Source of the DNA: a virus
Virus record (IMG/VR): IMGVR_UViG_3300024346_006028
Location: 1 to 20,097 of that record
DNA: 20,097 nucleotides
Strand: one strand, 5' to 3'
Shown: positions 1 to 9,200 of the stretch, in pieces
Layout: each line of letters opens with the position of its first letter
Position numbering within the stretch: the stretch's first letter is position 1
Notes under the pieces: generated by a model
Database searches by the model: none
The model's input: the letters and a program-made list of their open reading frames with translations, nothing else
Told to the model about the DNA's origin: nothing
Position numbers and translations under genes: made by a program

Positions 1-868
1 CCATTTGAGTGTATTCATGTTCTGGAATTTTGTCAGCCCACTTATCAGGTTCACCAAAAGCGGCAATTACTTCAAGTCGTACTTCTTCGTCAAGCATCTC
101 AAATAAAGACTTCAAACCGTCTGTGTTAAACAAGTCCGCTTCGTCTTCTTCGGCATCGTGAACTTCTTCTTCAAATCCTTCACGGGCTGCATGCATGCCT
201 TCCAAAAGGACTACCAAAGTATTCAACTCACCGCGAGACATTGGCCATTGACGGTTATTTAACTTTAGATGCTCTGAGCGCAGTTCTTCTTTTTCTTCTT
301 CGTTGAGGTCGTTAGAGCGAATCTTAAAGTTGCGGTGTGCTTCGTCACGCTCAATATCTGATGCCCAGTCCGTACTTGGCTTAGAAGGGCGTTCCTTGGA
401 CTCCATAGCCACCACTGGGGTAGTTACTTGCTGTCCAGCGACTGTTGTCTTGTATGTAACAGAATTATTGGCGGAGCCTGAACTAATGGCATTTACAACT
501 ACTGGCTTTTCTTCTTTTCCAGCATTGATGTACTTGGTCATTGTGCGCAGGTCATCAATAGTGTCTGGGTATCCAGCCTTCTTGAGTGCTCGTCCCATTG
601 CCTTTGAGCAAAGAACATGCCATGCATCGCTGTCTTTAATCTTTCCTGCATCGCTTTGAGACTTATAAGCCGTGATTACAATCGGGTCGCTAGGGAACCG
701 TGTAATTTCCGCAACACAAAACTTTTCATCTGATGTCTTTGAGAAAGACAACGGAATGTTTAGTGATTGTGCATCGGCTTCGTGAAACTTAATTTCACCT
801 TCTGGCCAGTCGGCCTTGAATAAAGCCCAGCGCAGGGATGTTGATAGATAGCCTTCTTGAATTGCCAT
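1..868 (-). CDS. Partial gene, possible Erf/Rad52-like ssDNA-annealing or recombination protein
   Basis: The reading frame starts at ATG 868-866, with AGGAG about 8 nt upstream, and stays open for 289 codons to the left edge, so the C-terminus is missing. I do not firmly recognise the family. The N-terminal 120 residues look like a compact alpha/beta domain and contain SKAMGRALKKAGYP (about residues 88-101). This resembles the conserved segment of Erf/Rad52-superfamily annealing proteins, where a helix with GRAL is followed by a Gly-Tyr turn. Residues 120-170 are a low-complexity Ser/Thr/Val linker. From about residue 170 the protein is charged, with Glu-rich stretches (NEEEKEE, EEEVHDAEEDEADL), as in phage DNA-binding proteins with acidic tails. 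It follows the tail genes, where many actinophages begin their replication and recombination genes. The recombination role is inference from one motif and position; the coding call itself is firm. Confidence 0.8.
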   Translation of the reverse strand, partial: MAIQEGYLSTSLRWALFKADWPEGEIKFHEADAQSLNIPLSFSKTSDEKFCVAEITRFPSDPIVITAYKSQSDAGKIKDSDAWHVLCSKAMGRALKKAGYPDTIDDLRTMTKYINAGKEEKPVVVNAISSGSANNSVTYKTTVAGQQVTTPVVAMESKERPSKPSTDWASDIERDEAHRNFKIRSNDLNEEEKEELRSEHLKLNNRQWPMSRGELNTLVVLLEGMHAAREGFEEEVHDAEEDEADLFNTDGLKSLFEMLDEEVRLEVIAAFGEPDKWADKIPEHEYTQM

Positions 869-894
869 TTTTATTCTCCTTATAGGGAATTGTT

Positions 895-923
895 ATTGTA
901 GTGGGTGATTATTGATTATCCAA
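895..923 (-). promoter_or_regulatory. Possible sigma70-like promoter for the left-edge gene
   Basis: On the minus strand TTGGAT (923-918) and TACAAT (900-895) are separated by exactly 17 nt. The expected start of transcription is near 888, giving a leader of about 20 nt that contains the AAGGAG ribosome site of the gene starting at 868. The -35 half matches the consensus in only three positions and overlaps the end of the 52-residue gene. It would mark the start of a new unit after the tail module. Confidence 0.35.
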
Positions 924-1067
924 CACTGCTGTTGGTGATTCTAGTTCCGCAATTTTTGTGCGTAATTGCGCATTGAGCGCCTGAAGAATAGCAATGTCAC
1001 GGGACATGGCTGCTACTTGATTGCTTAGCGATTCAATTACAGCGTTTGGGTCTACTTGTTCATTCAT
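909..1067 (-). CDS. Small protein of 52 residues, coiled-coil-like, unknown function
   Basis: The frame runs from ATG 1067-1065 to TAA 911-909. It is preceded by AGGAA about 7 nt upstream and lies 8 nt after the stop of the 74-residue gene, so it looks like a member of the same operon. A second ATG two codons upstream is not in this frame. The residues SLSNQVAAMSRDIAILQALN followed by AQLRTKIAELE show hydrophobic residues in heptad spacing, consistent with one long amphipathic helix or coiled coil. There is no signal peptide or membrane segment. I do not recognise a family. Its place directly after the tail fibre gene suggests a small virion or chaperone-type accessory, but nothing in the sequence proves that. 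Confidence 0.72.
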   Translation of the reverse strand: MNEQVDPNAVIESLSNQVAAMSRDIAILQALNAQLRTKIAELESPTAVLDNQ

Positions 1068-1075
1068 TGTGTTTC

Positions 1076-1300
1076 CTATTGTTGTTCATCTGATGGTATG
1101 GGTGCCATTGGCACAACGGACATAATTTCTTCAATTGTTTTACCTACTATACCGTCTCCAAGAATTTTTACTCCTTGAGACAATATGTTATTGTAAAGAC
1201 CTTCAAGCGAATTTAATCCATGAGTTAAAACCCATTGTTCTTTATCTTCAGGCTTACAAACCTTCGATAAAATATAATCGTATTTAGGGTCAATTTCCAT
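1076..1300 (-). CDS. Small unknown protein (74 residues) coupled to the tail fibre gene
   Basis: The gene begins inside the end of the large tail gene (11-nt overlap). AAAGGAG sits about 7 nt before the ATG at 1300-1298, inside the last codons of that gene, so the start is well supported and translation is probably coupled. The protein is soluble, with no signal or membrane segment. It has a charged N-terminus with KPEDKEQWVLTHG, a central NNILSQGVKILGDGIVG and a Pro-rich tail. I recognise no family. Short genes directly after receptor-binding proteins in tailed phages are often fibre assembly factors or further fibre parts, but this is only positional inference. Confidence 0.75.
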   Translation of the reverse strand: MEIDPKYDYILSKVCKPEDKEQWVLTHGLNSLEGLYNNILSQGVKILGDGIVGKTIEEIMSVVPMAPIPSDEQQ

Positions 1301-4300
1301 TTATTTGCTCCTTTAGCAATTTAATTTCTGTATTCAGTTCTTGAATAGATTTTATACATATGGATAGTATTCCATTCGTATCAACTGCAAGCAAGTCTTC
1401 GTTATTTGAGTCTTTTTCGACCTTAACAACATCTGGGAAATTTTCTCTTACATCTTGGGCGATAAACCCATAGCGTTTAGGCTCTCCCTTAATGTGTTTC
1501 ATATTATATCTTTTTATGGATATGTTACTTAAAAGAGGCAACACGGCACCCAAATCATCAAAGTCTTCTTTTAGTTTTATATCTGAATACAGGTAAGTTC
1601 CAGCATTAATAATTCCGCCATATGTAACGGTCATCGCATCATAGGCAGCGCCGAATGTATCCCAGTTTGTTGCGTTCCTAAAGTGGAGTCGCCCATCTCC
1701 CCATCCACCAGCACCAAGGCTTGCTCCAATTCTAAAACCGCTGTGGTGCTGGTATGTTCCTCCCCAAATGCCAGTGTCGGTAACAAATGACAGGAAGTTA
1801 TACCCTTCTCCTCCTATGTACCCGTCGTCGCCGATTCTTGCAGTTTTTACACGACTTGAATACCCATCAAATCTTCCATATGCAGTTACACCGCCACCCG
1901 TTGAAGTGATTGTGCTTGATGCGGTAACAGAGCCAGCACCAGTAATATTATTATTATTAAGTATAAGTGTTCCGTAGAGCCAGTTAGTTCCCGTAGAGTA
2001 AATACCTGATGGGTGATACGAAGCATTTCCCGTACCAGCAACATTTGCATTTCCTTCATATGAATATGAGTTAATAACGCCGTTATTTAAATTTATTTGT
2101 CTTAAAAGTGTACCCGATGAGTTTTTTGAATAAACTCCAATATTGCCCACAGCCTGCCCTGCAATTTGTTCGTAGCAACCTATATCTATCCCTCCACTGA
2201 GTGTGTATCCAGGGCTAATTGGCCTAGTCGCTAGTTGAATTGCGTTGGTAAAAATAAGAACTGTATCTTGAATGTTTGCATTAGTTGAGTCGTCGTAACC
2301 ATTAAAATATGCATTACTTCTGAATTGTGTTGGCTCAATTTGAAATCTGGCATATCTAACATTAAAAGTTTTTGATGTTAGTCCTCCTGAAGATAAAGAC
2401 AAAGTATAGTTAGTTGCACCACTTGCTGTGTAAATACTAATATTGCCAGAACTATTAAGAGTGAGTGGTCCGCCAGTTAATGTTGTTGAACCAATAGACC
2501 ATCCGCCAATTGTTCCGCTTCCTGTAGCAGTCAAAGTTGTGGCAGTTACGGCTCCAGTTATGCTTGCGCCAGTTGCTGACAGTGCTCCTGTATTTGAAAC
2601 TTTAAAAGTTCCGACAGAATAAGTTGCTCCGCCAGACCATATGTTTCCAGCACTGTCTACATTAAACCAGTTAGGTGAAGTACCGATAGAAATAGTTCCA
2701 GCGGTTATGTTTCCTCGTACTGTTGCGCTTCCAAATTCAGATGAGCCGTCGTTGCGAATAATCCATCCAGTACTACCAGCAAGATAGTTGGGTGACTTGA
2801 TTGCTCCGCCGACTACTTGAAGGGCGTACTCGTCTACGGCCTGTCCATTAACTCCACCACCAGCAGAGAAAAATCCTTTTGCTGGAGTTGCTTCTGAATG
2901 AGTGCCATTTGAGTTAAGAGAAATTACTTTAGTTAGATATGGCCTACCAGAAGTAGCCAAACCTTCCACAACGGCGCTTGATGTTCTTGCTGTTACACGA
3001 GTAGAATGTATTTCAACAATTAATTTTGCAGTAGCGGCAGCGGGTGTACCAGATGTATCTGGCCCAGCATTATTGTAGATAAAAGTTGTTGAAGTCGGGA
3101 CGGATACAATTGGTATTGCAAAATCGTTTACTGTCGTATCTCCAGTACCCTCAATAATAATTTTTTGCCCGATTGTAAATCCATGCGCCCTGGATGTTGT
3201 GACGGTCGTGTTGTTTCCAGACCTGGAATAAGAACTGATTTTAAATCCGCCCTCATACAGAGAGCCGTCAACAAGTGCTCCACTTCCGTTTGTTCCGTTA
3301 TTAGCGTATGAAAAAGTTCCACCAATAAAAGTTGGAGCATAAACTGCTGTTACCGCGGCATTGGTTACATTGTATGCACCATTGGTTGCATTTGCCATAT
3401 TTACGGTAACCAAATCGCCGATTTGCAATAATGGCGCGTCTGCAGATGTTAGTGTCGCAACATTTGCGCTTCTGCTGGCAGCGGTTATTCTATTTAAAAA
3501 ACTTGTTCTGTATACAACTACCTCATAGCCAGAAGCATTTTCTGATGAGTGTGTCTCCCAAGATACGGAAACCCTATTTGACATTCCCTGAACAGACGGA
3601 ACTGGTGCGTTCCTAATTGAAGCGGCAGAAACTCTAGGCTGGCTGCTTACTAAAGTTTTTAAGCGCGAGCCTTCTGCCGAACCATAAATTGATTGATTCT
3701 GCAATTTAACCAATGCGTCTGGAATTACCGATTCAAATGTAAGTTGAACAGATGTCTGCATATCCGAGCCAATGCTTACAGATATTCCATTTACAATCCG
3801 TGGTTCATAAGACCCAATATCATATTCGACCAATACTTTGTCACCAAGACCAAAATCCAAGAATGCTTGGCGGTCTTCTGTTTCTACAAAGTCAATATCA
3901 ATTCCAAAAGTAAGACCAGCGGCTTTTTTTAATCCAGCAATAGCGGTATTTGATACTGCAATAGTGTCATTTCCAGGACCGCTATAAAAACTTTCGCGCC
4001 TTCCGTGTGTGGTCAAAATATCTTTATCTTGGCTTGAGTTAATCATGTAACTGTTGGTTGCAAAAACTACAGAGCGTAAATCGCGTGATGATGTTTTTGT
4101 TTCTGAAGAGTTAGCCAGGGGCAATGGAAGCATTACTGCTGAAGAACCAGTAGTTCTATCTGTTCCAAATGGGACTACATAAAGGTTATTTGGTTTACGG
4201 GCAATTGAAACAACACCAGTTGGAGAAACATGCCAATGACATTCTGTCTGCTCACATACGGTATTTATTGTATCTAGTAGCGTTTTCCCATAATCTAGGG

Positions 4301-5366
4301 TTATGTTTCCGCCATCTTTGGGAGTAGAACCTTTTGAGTCCGTAAGTCCTTCACTAGAATTAAGAGTGGAGTCAAGACTGAGCGCCCATGAAACTTTATT
4401 TCCTGCACCGCCACGGCCATATTCAGTTCTTGTGTCTCCCCAAGTAGAACCTTGTTGCATTGATAATTCATAACCAGTATCTGCTTCTTTGAAAAGAATA
4501 TAAAATCCGCCAACTGCCGTAAAAACGGTAGTTGCTAAAGAAAAAGTTATTGCTGTGGTTCCAAGCCGCGGTTCTGTTGCTTCAGAAGTGGGGCAAGCGT
4601 CCATCTGGAATGCTTTTTGACCATTTGCTGTTCCCTCTTGAACAAATGTGCGAGAACCTACATAGCACCACCTATCATCAAAATAAGCCAGGTTTGCGTC
4701 GCGCTCAAGTTTCCATTTTGTACTACCAGAACCTAGGTCGGTTATCATGTAAACACCATTATGAGCAGTGTTTGTTTGGTCCTTGACAAGGATTGTGTCG
4801 TTTAATCCTATTTCGCTAATTCCGTCTGTAGTTGGGAATGCTCCGTTTGCAGAAGCGGTTAATGTTCCGCTTAATTCGTTATACGCATAAACTGCCGATA
4901 GGTTTGCGGTTGTTGCAAAGCGAGCGAGAAACTCGTACCCTTTTAATTCGCGTGGGAGAAGTTGTATTCCTTCACCCATTTCTGCTTCTGAAGCAAGTGA
5001 ATAGTTTTCTGGAAGAACTGCGGCCCATTCAAGTTGCCCTGCTATTCCTCTTCCTGCAATGGTTGTTTCTTGTGCGTATCCAGCCCGCTGAACATTTACA
5101 TCCTCAATCAGAAATGTAAATACAAGAGTCTGATTACGCAGAATTTGAATTGCGTGAGAACCGTCAAATAGCACTCCAAAGCCAAATTCTGTATTGAATT
5201 GGTCGACAAATGTATCGTTGTAGTCGAGGGTTATTTTTCCGCTGCCAGTATCGCTAAGTTGGTCAGAGAACTCAAGAGATGTCCAGCGCGGTACATATGC
5301 TCGGATAGCAAGTGTTGTGGCATAAACAACACGAACATCCCATACCGAAAGAGGGGAAGTTGCCAT
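1290..5366 (-). CDS. Mosaic tail hub / tail fibre protein with C-terminal S74 intramolecular chaperone
   Basis: This 1358-residue protein appears to be the tail-tip hub and receptor-binding protein in one chain. Residues 1-148 and about 285-560 look like the two parts of a minor tail hub; both contain an LDYxxTxxDxxNT motif (47-59 and 357-369). Residues about 149-280 are an inserted tail-fibre module of the type GD..LVKDQT...NGVY...W...RD, with LNDTILVKDQTNTAHNGVYM at 188-207. An Fn3-like domain begins near 585 and ends near 835, interrupted by two beta modules (about 630-690 and 710-780). Residues 865-970 are Gly/Thr/Ser-rich repeats, 970-1260 a likely receptor-binding beta region. Residues 1261-1358 match the Peptidase_S74 chaperone, with SDIKLK at 1261-1266 and GFIAQDV at 40-46 of that domain. 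In this family the Ser and the Lys five residues on carry out self-cleavage after trimer folding. The ATG directly follows the stop of the Dit-like gene. Which receptor it binds cannot be read from sequence. Confidence 0.9.
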   Translation of the reverse strand: MATSPLSVWDVRVVYATTLAIRAYVPRWTSLEFSDQLSDTGSGKITLDYNDTFVDQFNTEFGFGVLFDGSHAIQILRNQTLVFTFLIEDVNVQRAGYAQETTIAGRGIAGQLEWAAVLPENYSLASEAEMGEGIQLLPRELKGYEFLARFATTANLSAVYAYNELSGTLTASANGAFPTTDGISEIGLNDTILVKDQTNTAHNGVYMITDLGSGSTKWKLERDANLAYFDDRWCYVGSRTFVQEGTANGQKAFQMDACPTSEATEPRLGTTAITFSLATTVFTAVGGFYILFKEADTGYELSMQQGSTWGDTRTEYGRGGAGNKVSWALSLDSTLNSSEGLTDSKGSTPKDGGNITLDYGKTLLDTINTVCEQTECHWHVSPTGVVSIARKPNNLYVVPFGTDRTTGSSAVMLPLPLANSSETKTSSRDLRSVVFATNSYMINSSQDKDILTTHGRRESFYSGPGNDTIAVSNTAIAGLKKAAGLTFGIDIDFVETEDRQAFLDFGLGDKVLVEYDIGSYEPRIVNGISVSIGSDMQTSVQLTFESVIPDALVKLQNQSIYGSAEGSRLKTLVSSQPRVSAASIRNAPVPSVQGMSNRVSVSWETHSSENASGYEVVVYRTSFLNRITAASRSANVATLTSADAPLLQIGDLVTVNMANATNGAYNVTNAAVTAVYAPTFIGGTFSYANNGTNGSGALVDGSLYEGGFKISSYSRSGNNTTVTTSRAHGFTIGQKIIIEGTGDTTVNDFAIPIVSVPTSTTFIYNNAGPDTSGTPAAATAKLIVEIHSTRVTARTSSAVVEGLATSGRPYLTKVISLNSNGTHSEATPAKGFFSAGGGVNGQAVDEYALQVVGGAIKSPNYLAGSTGWIIRNDGSSEFGSATVRGNITAGTISIGTSPNWFNVDSAGNIWSGGATYSVGTFKVSNTGALSATGASITGAVTATTLTATGSGTIGGWSIGSTTLTGGPLTLNSSGNISIYTASGATNYTLSLSSGGLTSKTFNVRYARFQIEPTQFRSNAYFNGYDDSTNANIQDTVLIFTNAIQLATRPISPGYTLSGGIDIGCYEQIAGQAVGNIGVYSKNSSGTLLRQINLNNGVINSYSYEGNANVAGTGNASYHPSGIYSTGTNWLYGTLILNNNNITGAGSVTASSTITSTGGGVTAYGRFDGYSSRVKTARIGDDGYIGGEGYNFLSFVTDTGIWGGTYQHHSGFRIGASLGAGGWGDGRLHFRNATNWDTFGAAYDAMTVTYGGIINAGTYLYSDIKLKEDFDDLGAVLPLLSNISIKRYNMKHIKGEPKRYGFIAQDVRENFPDVVKVEKDSNNEDLLAVDTNGILSICIKSIQELNTEIKLLKEQINGN

Positions 5367-6272
5367 TTAAAAGAATACCTTATTGTATGTAATTGCTACA
5401 GTAAAAGAGCCGCTAGTGCTAGATGCAGTAATACTATTATTTTGACCAGGGAACAATTCAAACCAATCTTGACGGTATCCAGACCTAAACAATGAAGAAA
5501 TTACATTGCTTGAAGCCTTGGTAATTGTAAAAGCAGAGGTGTCAATAATTACGGATTGACCAGATGTCAGTGTCCCAGTGTATCCAATCTGGCCTGGGTA
5601 ATTAGCAAGTGTTCCGTTTGTAATCCTAGGGTTTACTACAGTTTGTCCGCTATTTGCTGTAATTGTTATAGTCATTGCGGAAACTGGGGCACTGCCTATA
5701 TTTGCACTTGTTATAGAAGATGTTGTTCCAGCGCCACTAGTGCCATTCAATGTTGCCGTAACAGAACTTCCAATCCATAACGGATTTGGATACGAGATAT
5801 CAACCGAAAGCGTTGCGCAGTTAAATTGCTTAGCGTCGTCGTAGGAATATGCTGATGCAACTTCTGCATATGCGGTAAGGACCGTATCTACTGGTGCCCC
5901 AACCGTAGATAAGTAATGTTTTTCGATTTGCAAAGCGCCATTGTTTAGACCGTTTGGTGTTAAGCAATTAAGTATTCTATTTACATAGTCCATATTTTCA
6001 TTGAACTGTGCTCTTTTTCCTTCTTCCGTTGTTGGTATTGCTCCAGTTGTGGGGTTCGCGTCGCATATCCAAATGTTCCAAGTGTCCGTGCGTGGTCCAA
6101 AGCGCTTCTCGCGGAATACGCTTCCGTGCATGATTGGGCTAGTTACATTCTCGCCTTTGCGCTCTGGCAAGCCAGTACTAACCGATTCAACAGACCAACC
6201 ATAATTAGCCATTGATTCGCCGTTTACTGTGTACCATTCGGTAAATAGGGGATGAACTGTTGTGATGGCCAT
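5367..6272 (-). CDS. Distal tail (Dit-like) minor tail protein
   Basis: The 301-residue protein sits between the tape measure and the hub, where siphoviruses encode the distal tail protein that joins tube to baseplate. The N-terminal half (about 1-150) fits the siphovirus Dit fold: an early Trp/Tyr strand, then GLPERKGEN at 34-42, a mainly Gly/Arg/Asp strand region with GPRTDTWNIWI, and a helical segment around 84-104 (GKRAQFNENMDYVNRILNCL). The C-terminal half (about 155-301) is Ser/Thr/Ile-rich beta sequence like an Ig-type or galectin-like extension. Its ATG overlaps the tape measure stop by one base (TAATG), and its own stop lies immediately before the ATG of the hub gene, so all three are probably translationally coupled. 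The Dit call rests on position plus fold-like pattern; the structural role is quite sure. Confidence 0.82.
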   Translation of the reverse strand: MAITTVHPLFTEWYTVNGESMANYGWSVESVSTGLPERKGENVTSPIMHGSVFREKRFGPRTDTWNIWICDANPTTGAIPTTEEGKRAQFNENMDYVNRILNCLTPNGLNNGALQIEKHYLSTVGAPVDTVLTAYAEVASAYSYDDAKQFNCATLSVDISYPNPLWIGSSVTATLNGTSGAGTTSSITSANIGSAPVSAMTITITANSGQTVVNPRITNGTLANYPGQIGYTGTLTSGQSVIIDTSAFTITKASSNVISSLFRSGYRQDWFELFPGQNNSITASSTSGSFTVAITYNKVFF

Positions 6273-9200
6273 TATCCGAATAATCCTAGACTTGACATGT
6301 TCTGCATTCTACGAGCAATCGAGTCAGATGCTCGTTCTGGAACTGGGTTATTGACCGTAATACTAATAGGGTTGTTCGAGCCTTGTGAACCGTTCTGGGT
6401 ATCGTGAGAGGCAGTTCTGGCGTATCGCTCAAGAACGCTGTATGGGGTGATGCGGGCTGCCGCATTGGGGGTAATTAACTCTGGTCCAGATTCACCAACA
6501 AGTGTTAGGCGGCCTGGACTAAGCGCTCCACCCTTTGCTGCAGCAGCAACATTGTTGTCTTTAACATATTTATCCCAAAGCGCCTGACGGGCTGCGTCTC
6601 TTGTGGCATTTGCTCCGCCATTAATATACTCAGTAACTGTTTTATATTTAGTTTTAAGTCTTTTGTTTGCGTCGGCAAGAAAGTTTGCGCGGGCCACTGC
6701 TCTTGACATTTGTGCACCTGGCGCAGTTGGCTCAGTTGGGGCAACATAAGTAGGAGAATTTACAAGTGCACCTTTATCTGCTTCACCAGTTGCGCCAGTT
6801 ATCAACTTTGTCATATCTGGGCTGATAAATGGGGCAACATCTTTGTTTGTTACAAGACTTGCAAGGCCGTTGAAATAACCAACAGTTGCCCCAGCAAGAC
6901 CTGGAATTACAACACCTGCTATGTTCCCAAAAGTATCTGCCACATCACTACCAGCGGCTTTTGCATTAATATAAGCGGTAGTGAGAGAATCTTGCGCTAT
7001 AACAACATTCGCTGCTGCAGCGGCAGTTCTTCCTGCTGCAGATTCTTTAGCGGCTTCTGCATCAGTTAAATCATTTGTCGCTTTAGCCAAATCAGAAGAT
7101 GCTTCTTTGGCTTCATCCTGAGTATTTACAAGAGCGTCTTGCGCATCCTGATATTCTGCAAATGAAATCTTACCCAGTCGATAGTCTCGTGCTGCTTGTT
7201 GGGCTGCGGCTGCGGCTGTTTTAATTTGTGATTTTTCGTACCTAGTTACATCGGTACCCTGATTGCCACCAAACTTATTAGCCGCTTGGTTCTTGGCACG
7301 AGTAGCAGCACTGATAGACGAGTTAAGCATTTCTGCCGTATTTAATACTAGGAACTTTTTGAGGTCCACTTTTGCTTGGTCAAGGTTTAGTTTTGCATCG
7401 ATTAAGGCAGTAAAAACAGTTAATTTGCTTGTAACTTCTGATGTTATTGATTTAATTAAATCAGTAATTGGGGTCTTTATAAGCGATTTTGCCGCATTTA
7501 CGCCTTCAGCAAACTTGGTCAGGAAATTTCCGCCCAAGTCTTTTGCGCTTTTCCCACCAAGGGTAGTAGCCATAAGGTCGTACACGCCTTTTGAGACTTT
7601 ACTTCCTTGCAACTTTACTGTTTTAGCAAGTGCTGCTTGGTCGTCTGCCTTGCTTGTCTTTCCTGTTGTGTCAAGTCCTGACAATATGTCATCGTACGGG
7701 TTCTTGTTCGCCTCGGCTTTTGCTTTTGCTGCTGCGGCTGCCTGTGCCACGGTTAAAGCGGCAACTTTTTTAGGGTCAGGAGAACCGCTGGTTCTGTAAT
7801 TGCGCATCTGGTCAGCGCCAGACATTGCAGACCAAATATCTTTTGATAAATCCAGTGCCGCTTTGATTGCAAACGGAGTTCCTGCAGTTATTCCGTTTGC
7901 AACACCTTGAGCAATTGGAATTCCTACTTTTTCGTGCATTACAGTTGAAGGAGACTTAATTCCAAGAGACGCTTTATATTCATCAATAATGGCTTGTGCG
8001 CTTTTTTGTGCAGCGGTTCTTAAATCTTTTTCGCCAGCACCAACGCCAGTTGCTATGCCGCCACTAGTGTCTTTTCCAGCATCACTTGCTTTTGACAAAT
8101 CTATATCGTCGGTAGAGAAAGTTTTTGAAATCCATTCTGGTGTAAATTCAATTCTTGTTCCGCTTAAATCAAGATTTTTACCTAAAATGCTGGAGAACAT
8201 TTCTGTAATAGTTGTGTCGCTCATGCCAATTTTTTTCAACTGATTTGAGTACGCATCATATGCTTTCTGAGCAGCAACTGCTCCTGCTTCTCCTCTTACC
8301 TTTTCGTCTCCAGCAGTATTGGCGTATGTTGCATTACCAATATCAAGAACGGATTGCGCCGCTTCTGCGACCGCTTTTCTAGCCTTGAGCGATTCTTCTG
8401 AGTTGGAGTTAAAGTTTCCTCCAGACTTTCCTAAAGCCTGAATAGAATCTTGTACTGCTCCTCTGTACGCTATTTCCGCATCAACCATTCCCATCTGTGA
8501 ACTAAACAATGCTTCTTGTCCTCTTTTTACTTCCTTTAATGCTTTGGTGTACGCTTCCATCAAACTAGCCGCATCATTGATTGACCCATTGAGTCCGTCG
8601 CTAAATGCCACACTTAGGCTTGCTATGTCGTCAGAAAGAGTGAATACACTTTGGCTTGTAGCAGCAACTGCGCTAGATGTTTTATTAAATGAATCGATTA
8701 CATCCTGGCTAGTAATGACTGATATTTTTTGCTCTTCTGCGTAATTTTTAGTTCCTGCAGTTAATGCGTCAATTTTTGTGCTGAAAACACCAGCGTTATT
8801 TGTGAGCAACTCAAAGACAGTTGAGCCTTTTGTGTTTCCATCGACCGACTTGATTGCGGCTCTTGCATATTCTGTGGTTGCAATTTCGGCATCTTTGGTG
8901 CTTCCGCCAGCAGCAATTACTGAATCACTTACAACTTCTAGCGTTTTAATAAATTGCAAAGCCGAGCCACTTGTTGAACTCAAAGAATCGCTAAGTGGTC
9001 TTGTTATGCCTTGCTGAGAAGCCATGTCTCTTTCGAGGGTTTGTCTTACTGCTGCTTCAGTTCTATACTCTTTTTTGAGCCTTGCTATGTATGTTCCAAA
9101 ATCACCACCAGTGCTTGTTGCCCGTAAATATCCACCGCCCGATTTTGTTTCTCGTGCATCGTCAAAACCTTTGCTTATTCTTGCCTTGATTAGCGCGGCT

